Source: Bacteroidota bacterium (GTDB lineage Bacteria; Bacteroidota; Bacteroidia; B-17B0; Aurantibacillaceae). From it: a DNA stretch of 64,000 nucleotides. The first letter of the stretch is position 1; every line of letters starts with the position of its first letter. A program made the translations under genes and the position numbers. The stretch spans positions 62,001 through 126,000 of the forward strand of contig JAQZBQ010000005.1 in assembly GCA_029237825.1 (NCBI GenBank), read 5' to 3'. This document shows positions 27,462-37,900 of the stretch, piece by piece. The notes under the pieces were generated by a model. That model made no database searches, was not told the DNA's origin, and saw only the letters and a list, made by a program, of their open reading frames with translations.

Positions 27462-30119
27462 ATGGCAAAAAATTTAGTTATTGTCGAGTCCCCCGCAAAA
27501 GCGAAAACAATTGAAGGATTTTTAGGAAAAGATTTTACTGTAAAATCAAGTTTTGGCCATATACGCGATTTGGTAAAAAAAGGGTTTGGGGTAGATATTG
27601 AGAATAATTTTACTCCCACTTATGAAGTTCAACCCGATAAGGAAAAAGTAATTGCCGATTTAAAAAAGATTGCAAAAACAGCCGACATAGTGTGGCTCGC
27701 TTCCGATGAAGATCGCGAGGGTGAAGCCATTAGCTGGCATTTATACGAAACTTTAGGATTAAATAAAAAGAACGCCAAACGCATTGTTTTTCATGAAATC
27801 ACAAAACCCGCAATCTTAAAAGCGATTGAAAATCCGCGTGAAATTGATATTAATCTGGTAAATGCTCAGCAAGCCCGACGGGTGTTAGACCGCTTAGTGG
27901 GTTTTGAATTATCGCCAATATTATGGCGAAAAGTGCGTCCGAGTTTATCCGCCGGAAGGGTGCAGTCGGTAGCGGTAAGATTAATCGTGGAACGGGAACG
28001 GGAAATTCAACAGTTTAAATCTACCTCTTCTTTTAAAGTATCAGCGCTTTTTAAAGTAGGTTCAGGAATTCTGAAAGCGGAACTGGATAAGCGTTACGCA
28101 ACGGAAGGAGAAGCACAGGCTTTTCTGGAAAAATGTAAAGTCGCGTCCTATACCATTGCAAGTTTGGAAACAAAACCTGCAAAACGTTCGCCGGCGGCGC
28201 CATTTACTACATCAACTCTTCAGCAGGAAGCTGCCCGCAAATTAGGTTTTTCGGTTGCTCAAACCATGCAGGTTGCCCAACGCTTGTATGAAGCCGGAAA
28301 AATTACTTACATGAGAACGGATTCGGTTAATTTATCGGAAACGGCAATAAACCAGGCAAACAAAGAAATTAATGATAATTACGGAGCTAAATATTACCAA
28401 CCCCGCGTTTATAAAAACAAAAGCAAAGGCGCGCAGGAAGCTCACGAAGCTATCCGTCCGACCTATATTAACCGTACGGTAATCGACGGGGAACGAAACG
28501 AACAGCGTTTATATGATCTGATTTGGAAGAGAACAATTGCCTCGCAAATGAGCGATGCCGAACTTGAAAAAACAACTGCCAAGGTGGGTGTTAGTGGGGC
28601 TTCTGAAGTGTTTGTAGCCCAGGGCGAAGTCCTGAAATTTGACGGTTTCCTTAAAGTTTACATGGAAGGAACAGACGAAGAAAACACTGATGAAGAAAAT
28701 TCATCTATGTTACCTCCAATGAAAGTTGGGGAAAAACTCGAAAGCCAGGAAATAACCGCTACACAACGGTTTACACACCATCCCGCGCGTTATACGGAAG
28801 CAAGTCTCGTTAAAAAACTGGAAGAGCTTGGTATTGGCAGGCCTTCTACTTATGCTCCAACTATTAGTACCGTGCAAAAGCGAAATTATGTTGAAAAAAC
28901 CGATCGCGAGGGAAATCCAAGAGAATATGTTCAGTTAAGCCTGATTAAAAATTCAATTTCAAAGGACATTAAAATAGAAAATACAGGCGCCGAAAAATCT
29001 AAATTATTCCCCACTGATATTGGAATGGTAGTGAATGATTTTTTATTGAAATATTTCCCAACCATTCTGGATTTTAATTTCACGGCTAAAGTTGAAGAAG
29101 AATTTGATGAAATCGCAGAAGGAAATCTAGACTGGCAAAAGATGTTAAAAGAGTTTTATACACCATTTCATAAAACCGTTGAAACTACTACCGAAAACAG
29201 TGAGCGCGCCAGCGGAGAAAAAATTTTAGGGACAGACCCTGTTTCTGGCAAACCAGTGAGTGTGCGCGTAGGCCGTTTTGGGCCACTGGCACAAATTGGT
29301 GAAACTATCGAAGGTTCGGAGGAAAAGCCAAAATTTGCAAGCCTGAGAAGAAATCAAAGCATCGAAACCATTACTCTTGACGAAGCGCTGGATTTATTTA
29401 AATTACCAATGACGCTTGGCGAATACAATGGCATGGAAGTAGTGGTTGCCGTTGGTCGATTTGGACCTTATATTAAATTAGGTGAAGCTTTCATTTCAAT
29501 TCCAAGAACCATTGATCCGCTAACGTTGGATATGGAAAAAGCATTGGAAATTATAAAGGAAAAAGAAGAAGCGGATGCTCCAATTGCACATTACCAGGGC
29601 AAAGGTGTGACTAAAGGAACCGGCCGTTTCGGGCCCTTCATAAAATACGACGGTATGTTTATCAACGTTCCACGGGCCTACAATTTTGAAAAACTGTCTC
29701 AGAAAGACATTGAAGAACTCATTGAAAAGAAATTAGAAAAAGAGGCCAACCGTTATATTCATAACTGGCCTGAAGAAAAAATCTCTGTGGAAAATGCGCG
29801 CTGGGGTCCTCAAATTAAATTTGGCAAACTGATGCTGAAATTGTTTAAAACGGGAGGTGGCAAATTTACGCCGGATGAACTATCTGCATTAACATTGGAT
29901 GAAGTTAAAGCCATGATAATTGCTCAGGTCCCAAAGGCGTTTGACAAAAAAGGGTCTAAAAAAGCAGCTCCTAAAAAAGCAAAGGTCGTAAAGCTGGAAG
30001 GAGAAAAAGCGACGACGAAGAAAGCAATGGTGAAAAAGGCCGCCAGTAAAAAAGCGGCTCCAAGAAAGGTCGCAGCTAAAAAAGCTCCGGCAAAGAAAGC
30101 AGCGTCAAAGAAAGCGTAA
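27462..30119 (+). CDS. topA: DNA topoisomerase I with histone-like C-terminal tail
   Basis: Type IA topoisomerase that relaxes negative supercoils. The 885-residue protein has the TOPRIM domain (about 1-115; VIVESPAKAKTI, DEDREGEAI at 82-90), the active-site Tyr283 in ITYMRTDSVNLS, and the arch and DNA-gate domains to about 560. Instead of the classical four-Cys zinc ribbons, the C-terminal part carries several short repeats built around GRFGP.I..G (about 600-790), the usual Bacteroidota form. A final tail of about 55 residues is almost only Lys and Ala (KKA repeats) and should bind DNA non-specifically. The start codon follows an AT-rich leader without a clear ribosome-binding site. A strong hairpin terminator follows directly. 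Confidence 0.97.
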   Translation: MAKNLVIVESPAKAKTIEGFLGKDFTVKSSFGHIRDLVKKGFGVDIENNFTPTYEVQPDKEKVIADLKKIAKTADIVWLASDEDREGEAISWHLYETLGLNKKNAKRIVFHEITKPAILKAIENPREIDINLVNAQQARRVLDRLVGFELSPILWRKVRPSLSAGRVQSVAVRLIVEREREIQQFKSTSSFKVSALFKVGSGILKAELDKRYATEGEAQAFLEKCKVASYTIASLETKPAKRSPAAPFTTSTLQQEAARKLGFSVAQTMQVAQRLYEAGKITYMRTDSVNLSETAINQANKEINDNYGAKYYQPRVYKNKSKGAQEAHEAIRPTYINRTVIDGERNEQRLYDLIWKRTIASQMSDAELEKTTAKVGVSGASEVFVAQGEVLKFDGFLKVYMEGTDEENTDEENSSMLPPMKVGEKLESQEITATQRFTHHPARYTEASLVKKLEELGIGRPSTYAPTISTVQKRNYVEKTDREGNPREYVQLSLIKNSISKDIKIENTGAEKSKLFPTDIGMVVNDFLLKYFPTILDFNFTAKVEEEFDEIAEGNLDWQKMLKEFYTPFHKTVETTTENSERASGEKILGTDPVSGKPVSVRVGRFGPLAQIGETIEGSEEKPKFASLRRNQSIETITLDEALDLFKLPMTLGEYNGMEVVVAVGRFGPYIKLGEAFISIPRTIDPLTLDMEKALEIIKEKEEADAPIAHYQGKGVTKGTGRFGPFIKYDGMFINVPRAYNFEKLSQKDIEELIEKKLEKEANRYIHNWPEEKISVENARWGPQIKFGKLMLKLFKTGGGKFTPDELSALTLDEVKAMIIAQVPKAFDKKGSKKAAPKKAKVVKLEGEKATTKKAMVKKAASKKAAPRKVAAKKAPAKKAASKKA
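29938..30116 (+). repeat. Lys/Ala-rich (KKA-type) repeat tail of topoisomerase I
   Basis: The last codons of topA repeat AAA/AAG-GC(A/T/C) units giving KKAAPKKA, KKAASKKA and KKAPAKKA. The composition resembles the C-terminal arms of histone H1-like proteins. Confidence 0.75.
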
Positions 30120-30120
30120 T

Positions 30121-30150
30121 AAAAAAGGGTGATTAATTTCACCCTTTTTT
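30121..30150 (+). terminator. Intrinsic terminator after topA
   Basis: A perfect 12-bp stem (AAAAAAGGGTGA with its complement) around a TTAATT loop ends in six T. The A-run on the left arm means it could work in both directions. Confidence 0.88.
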
Positions 30151-30160
30151 GTGCTAAAAA

Positions 30161-30173
30161 ACCGTTAAACGGT
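30161..30173. other. Short palindrome ACCGTTAAACGGT
   Basis: A 13-base inverted repeat (five-base arms, TAA centre) lies between the topA terminator and the start of the next gene, 53 bp before its ATG. It could be an operator, but it occurs once and has no known match. Confidence 0.25.
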
Positions 30174-30225
30174 AGGTGCCTATTCGGGATTAAAACATAA
30201 TTTCGGGCAAATTATTAAACAGCTT

Positions 30226-31800
30226 ATGAAAGTTCTATTTATTGCCTGCCTCGCATTTAGCTCGGCATTACTCTCCCAAACCCTAACCTATAGTTTTAGC
30301 GAAGAATTTGAAACAATCAAAAAACACAGGGACAAAGGCTTTTATAAGCTTGAAAACGGAGATTATGCAGAAGTCTACCTTCAAAAGGATGAGAAAGACA
30401 TGGTTTTCCAGATCTTCGATAAAAATTTTAAAAGTGTAAAAAAAGTTGAAACAGCTATTTTGCCTGAATTTGAACAGCACCCTGTAGATGAAGGTTTTTT
30501 CAGTGTGAAGCATGATTTTTTCTGGTTCTTTTCCACGTGGGACCGGAAAACCGAAACAGAACGGTTGTTTGCAAGAGGTTTTGACCAGGACTTTCTAAAA
30601 TTTGAAAATAAACCTGTTAAATTAATTGAAACAGGGCGGCTCGACCCAAACAATAAGTATCGCTATAATTATTCCACTGACAGTACAAAAATGCTAATCA
30701 CTTATCGTGTAAAACCAAAGGAACGCCGCGATAAACTTAATAAAGACATTATTGGATTCAACCTGTTTGATGACAAAATGAATAAGTTATATGCGGCAGA
30801 AATAGAAATGCCCTACTCTGAATATGACATGAATAACCTGGATTATGAAGTTGATTCGAGAGGAAACATCTATATGCTAACCGAAGTGAAGATCAATAAT
30901 TCCTTGGATGGAGAGGTAAACAGAGATCGTGCGAGTAAAGACGCATACCGTTATGAACTCATCCGGGTGAATCAAAAAAACAATTCATTGCAGGCCATTA
31001 AAATCAACCTGGATAATAAATACACCAATTCTGTTATCTTATCTGAAGATTTAAACCATGATATTGTTATTGCCGGATACTATTCCGATAATAAAAACAG
31101 TACTGGTTCGAATGGCGCCTATATCATCCGCCTGGAATATGATGCTGCTAATGCCGTTAAAAACGTAAAAACAACCTATTGTGAATTCCCTGCAGCTACG
31201 TTAAAAGCATATGAAAACGAAAGAAAAAAACGCAAGATGGACAAAAAAGACAAGGACGGAGATCTGGAAGCTTCTAACCTAACGTTTCGTAAACTGGTAT
31301 TTTATCCGGATGGCAGTGTGCTGATTATTGGTGAGGAATATTATGTGGTAACCCATACGCACTACAACGGTAAAACAACTACTACAACCTACACTTACTA
31401 TTACAATGATATTTTAGTATTAAAGGCTGATAAAGACGGTAAAACAATCTGGTGTAATAAAATACCGAAACAACAATCCGGTAGCGGAACGGCAGACCTG
31501 TCATTCCACCATCACGCTTATAAAGGCGAGGACTATTTTTTTTATCTTGATAATGTAAAAAACCTGAATTTATCTTTGAGCGAGGCACCGGTATCTCATA
31601 AATCAGGTGCTGGCGGTTACCTTACCTGCGTAAAAATTGATAAGGCTGGTGTAATGACAAAAAGATCCATTTTTGATATCCGTGATGAAAAAGTACGTCT
31701 GTTTCCACGGAATTTCGAATCCATTTCAGGTAATTTAATCGTTGACCGATTAAAAGCCGACCGGGACGCATCCAAGATATTTAATTTAGAGATCAAGTAA
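30226..31800 (+). CDS. Exported protein of unknown function
   Basis: I do not recognise this 524-residue protein. It has a signal peptide (about 1-18; LFIACLAFSSALLSQ), then beta-rich sequence with propeller-like spacing (repeated short strands with DxxGNIYMLTE-, HDIVIAGYYSDNKN- and DGSVLIIGEEYY-type turns). A highly charged stretch NERKKRKMDKKDKDGD sits around 335-350, and HTHYNGKTTTTTYTYYYND around 375-393. There is no T9SS sorting domain and no lipobox, so it is probably periplasmic. The topA terminator precedes it, so it has its own promoter. Confidence 0.75.
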   Translation: MKVLFIACLAFSSALLSQTLTYSFSEEFETIKKHRDKGFYKLENGDYAEVYLQKDEKDMVFQIFDKNFKSVKKVETAILPEFEQHPVDEGFFSVKHDFFWFFSTWDRKTETERLFARGFDQDFLKFENKPVKLIETGRLDPNNKYRYNYSTDSTKMLITYRVKPKERRDKLNKDIIGFNLFDDKMNKLYAAEIEMPYSEYDMNNLDYEVDSRGNIYMLTEVKINNSLDGEVNRDRASKDAYRYELIRVNQKNNSLQAIKINLDNKYTNSVILSEDLNHDIVIAGYYSDNKNSTGSNGAYIIRLEYDAANAVKNVKTTYCEFPAATLKAYENERKKRKMDKKDKDGDLEASNLTFRKLVFYPDGSVLIIGEEYYVVTHTHYNGKTTTTTYTYYYNDILVLKADKDGKTIWCNKIPKQQSGSGTADLSFHHHAYKGEDYFFYLDNVKNLNLSLSEAPVSHKSGAGGYLTCVKIDKAGVMTKRSIFDIRDEKVRLFPRNFESISGNLIVDRLKADRDASKIFNLEIK

Positions 31801-31849
31801 GTAGATGTTATAAGATTTCGGGTAATGTGAATATGCTATATTTACGTTA

Positions 31850-32323
31850 ATGAAAACGGCTACCATCCATGAATTGAAAAAAGAGTTGCAGGAATTACCT
31901 CCCAAACAATTGGCCGATTTATGCCTGACTCTAGCTAAATATAAAAAGGACAATAAAGAGTTCCTCGATTACCTTTTGTTTGAAGCACATGATAAACCGA
32001 ATTTTATTGCCGAAATTAAAAAGGAAATTGACGAACACTTTGAAGAACTGAAGTTACAGACAAACCTTTATTACGTTAAGAAAAGCCTTCGCAAACTGCT
32101 ACGCGTTATCACCAAATACTGCAAATACATTTCGGATAAAGCACTGGCCGCTGAACTGCATATTTATTTTTGCCAAAAGCTCAAAGCTTCCGGAATAAAA
32201 TATCACAAAAGTCAGCTTTTGGTTAATATGTATGAACAGCAATTAAAAAAAATAAATACGCTCATCCACGCATTGCATGAAGACCTTCAGCAGGATTACC
32301 TGAATGATCTCGAAAAATTATAG
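31850..32323 (+). CDS. Conserved helical protein of unknown function
   Basis: The 157-residue protein is predicted cytoplasmic (no signal peptide) and looks almost entirely alpha-helical. It is rich in Leu, Lys and Glu, and begins with a TIHELKKELQELPPKQLADLC segment that resembles a short helix-turn-helix or helical hairpin. No catalytic motif is visible. It starts 49 bp after the preceding gene, in the same direction, and converges with the dioxygenase gene. No function can be assigned. Confidence 0.7.
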   Translation: MKTATIHELKKELQELPPKQLADLCLTLAKYKKDNKEFLDYLLFEAHDKPNFIAEIKKEIDEHFEELKLQTNLYYVKKSLRKLLRVITKYCKYISDKALAAELHIYFCQKLKASGIKYHKSQLLVNMYEQQLKKINTLIHALHEDLQQDYLNDLEKL

Positions 32324-32352
32324 ATCGGTATGTTAAAAAGATCGGTACATAT

Positions 32353-33171
32353 CTATTTGAACAAAACACTGCGCATGCTCAGAGATCCCATATCCATCAT
32401 ATCATTAAAGAAATGAAAATCATCCGTTTTGTCCCTTAATCCTAAGGCATACATCAATGGTAAATAATGATCGTTTGTGGGATGTGCAAGAGCGGCAAGT
32501 TTTCCCAATTTCTGGTATTCAATCAATGGAACAGGGTTGTTTTCTTCAATGCTTTTCTTAACCAGCATATCAAATTCGACAGCCCAGTCGTACGCCTTGA
32601 TGCTTCCATCCCAACTGAGTAGACCTAAATTATGCACCACATTTCCGCTGGCCACAATCATAATACCTTTACTTCTTAATTCGCTTAACTCCGTTGCAAG
32701 GTTAAAATGGTATTGAGGTGATTTTGCGTAATCTATGCTCATCTGAAAAACCGGGATATTGGCTTTAGGATACAGGTGCATTAACACCGACCATGCACCA
32801 TGATCCAATCCCCATTCAAAATCTTCATGTACCATTGTTGACTTCACGCTTTCGATTGCCATTTTCGCATAATCAGCCGCACCAGGTGCCGGGTATTGAA
32901 CGGCAAACAACTCTTTTGGAAATCCACCGAAATCATGAATAGTTTTGGGCTGGTCAACCATGGTAACTGCCGTTCCTGTGGTTAACCAATGCGCCGATAC
33001 ACATAAAATGGCCTTCGGTACAGTTAGTTTCTCGCCAATGGCCTTCCAGGTTTTACTATAAATATTATCGGTAATAGCATTCATCGGATTCCCATGCCCG
33101 ACAAATAACACCGGAATCTTTTCCGATCGGCCAAGGGTACCTGATAACTTCTTTAAATCATTTAGAGTCAT
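32353..33171 (-). CDS. ygiD: YgiD-type 4,5-DOPA extradiol dioxygenase family protein
   Basis: Class III (LigB-like) extradiol ring-cleavage dioxygenase of the YgiD subgroup. The 272-residue protein has the expected metal-site motifs: FVGHGNPM (His near 26), VSAHWL (His near 60), LDHGAWS (His near 124) and SGNVVHN (His near 181). The best studied relatives open the ring of L-DOPA and bind zinc or iron; the physiological substrate in bacteria is uncertain. Length and motif order match the family. It converges with the helical protein gene, with 29 bp between the stops. Confidence 0.9.
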   Translation of the reverse strand: MTLNDLKKLSGTLGRSEKIPVLFVGHGNPMNAITDNIYSKTWKAIGEKLTVPKAILCVSAHWLTTGTAVTMVDQPKTIHDFGGFPKELFAVQYPAPGAADYAKMAIESVKSTMVHEDFEWGLDHGAWSVLMHLYPKANIPVFQMSIDYAKSPQYHFNLATELSELRSKGIMIVASGNVVHNLGLLSWDGSIKAYDWAVEFDMLVKKSIEENNPVPLIEYQKLGKLAALAHPTNDHYLPLMYALGLRDKTDDFHFFNDMMDMGSLSMRSVLFK

Positions 33172-33351
33172 ACATGTTGATTTGCTTCTTTAGGTTTGGA
33201 GTGAATTAAAAGTACGGGAGGAATGTAATTCTAACAGTACATAAAATTAAGGATTAAATTTTCCCGGCATTTACGCAAAACCATTTAATTATACTATCAC
33301 AATGACTTCAATTGACGATTTTCAATGGTTTGCTTATCAGATTCACACATA

Positions 33352-33371
33352 AATACCCTGTGAAGGGTATT
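33352..33371 (+). promoter_or_regulatory. Hairpin upstream of the delta-60 protein gene
   Basis: A 7-bp perfect stem, AATACCC with GGGTATT around loop TGTGAA, lies 35 bp before the start codon of the next gene. It lacks a T-run and would fall in the 5' leader, so it may stabilise the mRNA or serve as a protein-binding site. Confidence 0.35.
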
Positions 33372-33405
33372 AAAACATCTTTATCTACTTCTTAATTTTA
33401 CAATT

Positions 33406-34857
33406 ATGAAAATAACTTTTACACTTCTTAGCCTTACCTGCGCTACTTTAGTTCGTGCCCAAGCCGGCATTGCCGATAATACATTCAATATGAACGGTTA
33501 TTTTGAGCACGCGTTTGGAACAGGTTATGATTATGGTACTTCATGCGTAATTCAGCCTGATGGTAAAATTATAGCTGCAGGCGGGGTGAAAAATGGAACA
33601 ACACAATTTGACAGCGGTGTTTTACGATTAAACCCCAATGGAACATTGGATAATACATTTGGGAGTAATGGTGAGGTTATTGTTGATATATCCGCCAACG
33701 ATCGGGCAAACTCTGTTGCATTGCAACCCGACGGCAAAATAGTGGTAGCAGGAAATAATTCTGACGACTTTTGTGTGATGCGGTTAGACGCATCCGGCAA
33801 CCCCGACAATGGGTTCAATACAAATGGAAAACGGGTAATCGATTTTGGTAGTGGGGATGAATGCCTTAAAGTATTACTTCAAAATGATGGAAAAATAATA
33901 CTAATAGGTCGTGGGATCATCTCGTTTGCAAATAAAATCTGCGTTGCACGCCTAAATAGTGATGGATCTCTTGACAACACATTCGACGGCGACGGAATAG
34001 CCACTTATTCAGTGAGCGGCGTGGCGGATCTGGGACTTAGTGGTGCTGTTCAGGCAGATGGAAAAATCATTGTTACCGGCTTTAGTACATTGAGCGCTTC
34101 AGGTCATGATTATACAGCGTTACGAATAAATGCAAACGGCACTATAGATAACAACTTTGGATCTAATGGCAGCATAAGGGTTCCTATTGGCTCAGGAACA
34201 TCCAATGATTATACATATGACATGGCTTTATATCCTGACGAAAAAATCATCATGGTTGGTAACAAAGGAATTGTACGCTTGAACAACAATGGCACCCTCG
34301 ACCTATCATTTAATTCCACGGGTGTGCTACCCTTTACTGCAGATATCAGAAGCGTGGTATTACAGCCAAATGGTAAAATTGTTTGTGGCGCATACAGCAC
34401 GGTGTACCGTTTTAATACTGATGGCTCGGTGGATAATACTTTTGGAAATTCAGGAATAGCTAGCATCAATACAAGCTATAACAGCAGTTTTTTAAGTGAT
34501 GTACAACTACAACCTGACGGGAAAATAGTAATTGTTTCTCATAATGATTTATTAAATGGCTCTACAGACGCAAACTTTTTTGTGGCACGCTTCACCGGCG
34601 ATGCAATTACAGGCGTGAATGAACTGAATAATGAAACCAGTATCAGCGTATCTCCAAATCCATGTACTGATCAATTAATAATAAATCTTGAAAAAAATAA
34701 GGGTGGATTAATTGAAATTACTGAAATAACGGGAAGGTCTGTTTACTCAAAATACCATACGGAAAATAAAATAGTTATAGAAACTACTTTTTTAAATGAA
34801 GGTTTGTATTGTATATCCGCTAATGGCACCTGCAAAAAAATATTGGTAAAACGGTAA
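33406..34857 (+). CDS. Delta-60 repeat protein with type A T9SS sorting domain
   Basis: A 483-residue secreted protein. After a signal peptide (about 1-18) come seven delta-60 repeats of about 55 residues, each with a (Q)PDGKI(I/V)..G core and an LD.(T/S)F...G spacer (about 30-405), which should form a beta-propeller. The last 75 residues are a type A sorting domain (VSPNPCTDQL, EGLYCISANG, KKILVKR end) that directs export through the T9SS and attachment to the cell surface or release. No catalytic motif is visible. It stands alone between a leftward gene on each side, with a hairpin in its leader. Confidence 0.9.
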   Translation: MKITFTLLSLTCATLVRAQAGIADNTFNMNGYFEHAFGTGYDYGTSCVIQPDGKIIAAGGVKNGTTQFDSGVLRLNPNGTLDNTFGSNGEVIVDISANDRANSVALQPDGKIVVAGNNSDDFCVMRLDASGNPDNGFNTNGKRVIDFGSGDECLKVLLQNDGKIILIGRGIISFANKICVARLNSDGSLDNTFDGDGIATYSVSGVADLGLSGAVQADGKIIVTGFSTLSASGHDYTALRINANGTIDNNFGSNGSIRVPIGSGTSNDYTYDMALYPDEKIIMVGNKGIVRLNNNGTLDLSFNSTGVLPFTADIRSVVLQPNGKIVCGAYSTVYRFNTDGSVDNTFGNSGIASINTSYNSSFLSDVQLQPDGKIVIVSHNDLLNGSTDANFFVARFTGDAITGVNELNNETSISVSPNPCTDQLIINLEKNKGGLIEITEITGRSVYSKYHTENKIVIETTFLNEGLYCISANGTCKKILVKR

Positions 34858-34953
34858 TGGCTATCAGAAAAAGATTGCTTTACAACATTACATTGCAATT
34901 AATATGAATCAAAATAAGGAGCTTTCTATCTTCTGTCCAAATTAGAATCTATA

Positions 34954-37900
34954 TCACTTACCGAGTAACGTAAATGCACCCCAAAAGTATGGATGAGGAT
35001 AATTTTTTCTCACTATGTGTTGCGCTTTTTTAAAAGCCAAATTGATGTTTTGTTGCGTAGGATTTAAACCCCATTCTTTATAAAATTCAGTCATCAACAT
35101 CATAGTGGCGTCATCATCTACCTGCCACAAACTCATGATCAGGTTTTTTGCACCGGCGATATAAAATGACCTTTGCAAACCGTAAACTCCCTGGTTATTC
35201 ACATCAACACCAAGCCCCGTTTCGCAGGCTGATAATACCACCAGGTCGGTATTTGCAAGGCTCAGTAACGACGCCTCATAAGCTGTAAAAATACCGTCCT
35301 GGTCAACGATTGAATTACTGGTATCCCTGGCAACGGCTGAAGCACCCGCAAGCATTATCCCCGAACGTAATAAGGGGTTCATCTTTAACTTGGTAGATTC
35401 AAAACCCAGGATGCTTTTCTCTTCTTTATCCACATCACTTAGAAAAAAACCGTGGGTTGCAATATGCAGCACTTTTGGCGACATGGTTTTCTTTAATTGT
35501 GCTTCGGAAGCTTTTTCTTTCTCATAAACTGCTACATTCCATTTTATGGCTTTAAGACTAGCAGAGATGTTATCCACTTCGGTTTTCGTGCCCGGTAAAG
35601 GAATTAAGTTGGTAGCGCCGTACCGACTGGCAACATTCTGGTTTTCTCCAATGAATGTACTCGTGTTTTTCGAAAAATCGAATTGATAATCCGGGAAACC
35701 ATACAGCTCCGCTTCATTCAAGGGGTTGCCGGGTGTTTCTTTCAGTAAATAACTCAGGTTGGGCAATAACCGAACGTCGAACTGATCAATAAGGTATTTA
35801 CGTGTTAACGGATCTTTGAGGGTGTATACGTTTAATTGATTATAAATACCATCGGCGGAAAGATAGATAGTGGTAATTCCTGTCAGGCTGGATGTCAAAG
35901 GCTTCCAGAACCGACTGTAAGAATGAGTGTCCTCTACCCTATCATACATCTTATTGATATAATCTCTGATGTAATCTGTTTCAAAAGAAGGCGATTGACT
36001 GATGCGAATCAATTGCGGATAAAGTTTATCTTTTCTCAGCACTAAAGCCATATATTCACCAACTGAATTGGTATCATTTAAAATATGGTTGGTTCGGACA
36101 ATAAAAACGGCTGCCTCATTAAGCTTTAACCGCTGCTGAATATCTTTATAGGAAATGGATTTACTTTTTTCAAACGATGTGTATTTTGATTTCAGGTATT
36201 GCTCAAGTTGATTGGCTTCTTCTTCGAGCTGTGCCATATCCCAGTAACTACCCTGAAAATCGAGGTCGCGAAACTTGCCGGCCAGCTGCTGTTTGATATG
36301 GATCCATTGGTTATATTTTCCTATCAAGGCAGTATCGTTGCTACTTAAAATATGTTTTCGTGTATTAACGCTATTGTTAAGCAACAATGATTTTAGGAAC
36401 AACTGGTAATTGAAACAGGTAGCAATGAGTTCGTTATGATTCTCCTTGGGGAATAGCCTTGTATACTCCTTTACAAAATTATTGAAGGTTTCAAACCGAT
36501 TACCTATCCTGTTGTAATAAGACAGTTGCTCGACCTCGCTCATACTTTCAAAATACTCGTCAAACTGATCGCGATAGCCGTTCAAGGTTTCACAAAAAAT
36601 GAATGCGGCTTTTTTATAATCCTTTTTTTTGAACTGAAAATAAGCGAGATTAAACCGACCATCAAGATAAGCCAGGTGTTTTTCACCAAACTGCTTACTG
36701 ATGACGGCATTAGAAATTTCAATGTTTTTAATCGCTTCGTCGTATTTTCCAAGTGCGTCGTAAAGGGTGACGGTTCCTCCCAGGAAATAAGCATAACGCT
36801 CATGATCCGCTCCCAATGTATTTTTAATGATCCGTAAGGCATGTTGTTTCAGTTCTTCCGATTCAGCATAACGTTTTAAATGCACATACAGCATAGAAAG
36901 ACTGTTCAGTCCATTCGCGTAAAACGGATGCTCTTCGCCAAGGACTTCGCGATAAATGCTGTTGGCTTCCAGAAGTAAGGGCTCTGCAGCTTTGTAGTTC
37001 CCTTCGTCTATATGAACCAGCGCCATGTTATTTAGCGCGTTAGCATAATTCTGATGTTTGGTTCCCAATGAATTTTTACGAATTTCAATTACTTCCAGCA
37101 GCAAATCGAAAGCCTGTTTATAGCGGCCAAGATTTCGGTACAGTTCAGCAAGGTTATTCAGGGAATTAGTGTAATCGGGTGAATAGCCAAGCTTAAGCTT
37201 TTTATAAATAGCGATGGATGCCTGGTAAGCTTTTTCGGCATCAGGATAATTACCGGTTGCCTTGTGGTTTAAACCAAGGTTGTTTTGAATGGTGGCAAGA
37301 ATTAACTCATCCCTCACACTGCTATTGGTATAAACGGACATTGCGTTATGAAGCAGGTTGGTTGCTTCATTATAATTCCCGGTAAGACGGTACACTTCGG
37401 AAGTATTGTTCAATGTAGTAATGTAACCAGAAGTATCCAAAGGAATACGCGATGCGTGGGTTTCCAGCAAAAGTTTAAACGTTTGTAATGCTTTGGCATA
37501 ATCACCAGTACCCTGGCTGATGCGTGCATCGTTGTTCAAGCAAATGAGGTATTCACGGTCTTTTTCGCCATTAAGTGTTTTAAAATAATATAAGAGCGCA
37601 TCGTTCATGGATTTGGCGTAGGCATAATTGCCCATCTCCACGTACATTTCAGCCAGAACTTTAAAACGCATGGTGTATTCCCTGCTGTTTTGGCCATACA
37701 CTGCGGCCAGGATAGGAAGCGATTTTAAAAAGAGCGATTCGGCATCGGTGTAATAACCCACATGGTTGTATACACAGGCCAGGTCGTAAATGTAAAACGC
37801 ACGGTACAATGTATCATTCAACGTTTCGGTAATAGCAATGGCTTTGTTAAAATAATCAACTGCTTCATTGTACCTTTGCTCTTTAAAAGCATTTCCACCG

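Noticed and set aside
32322-32347. 9-base direct repeat AGATCGGTA separated by 8 bases
   Set aside because: Only two copies, between convergent stops, with no adjacent element or promoter context; could be chance.
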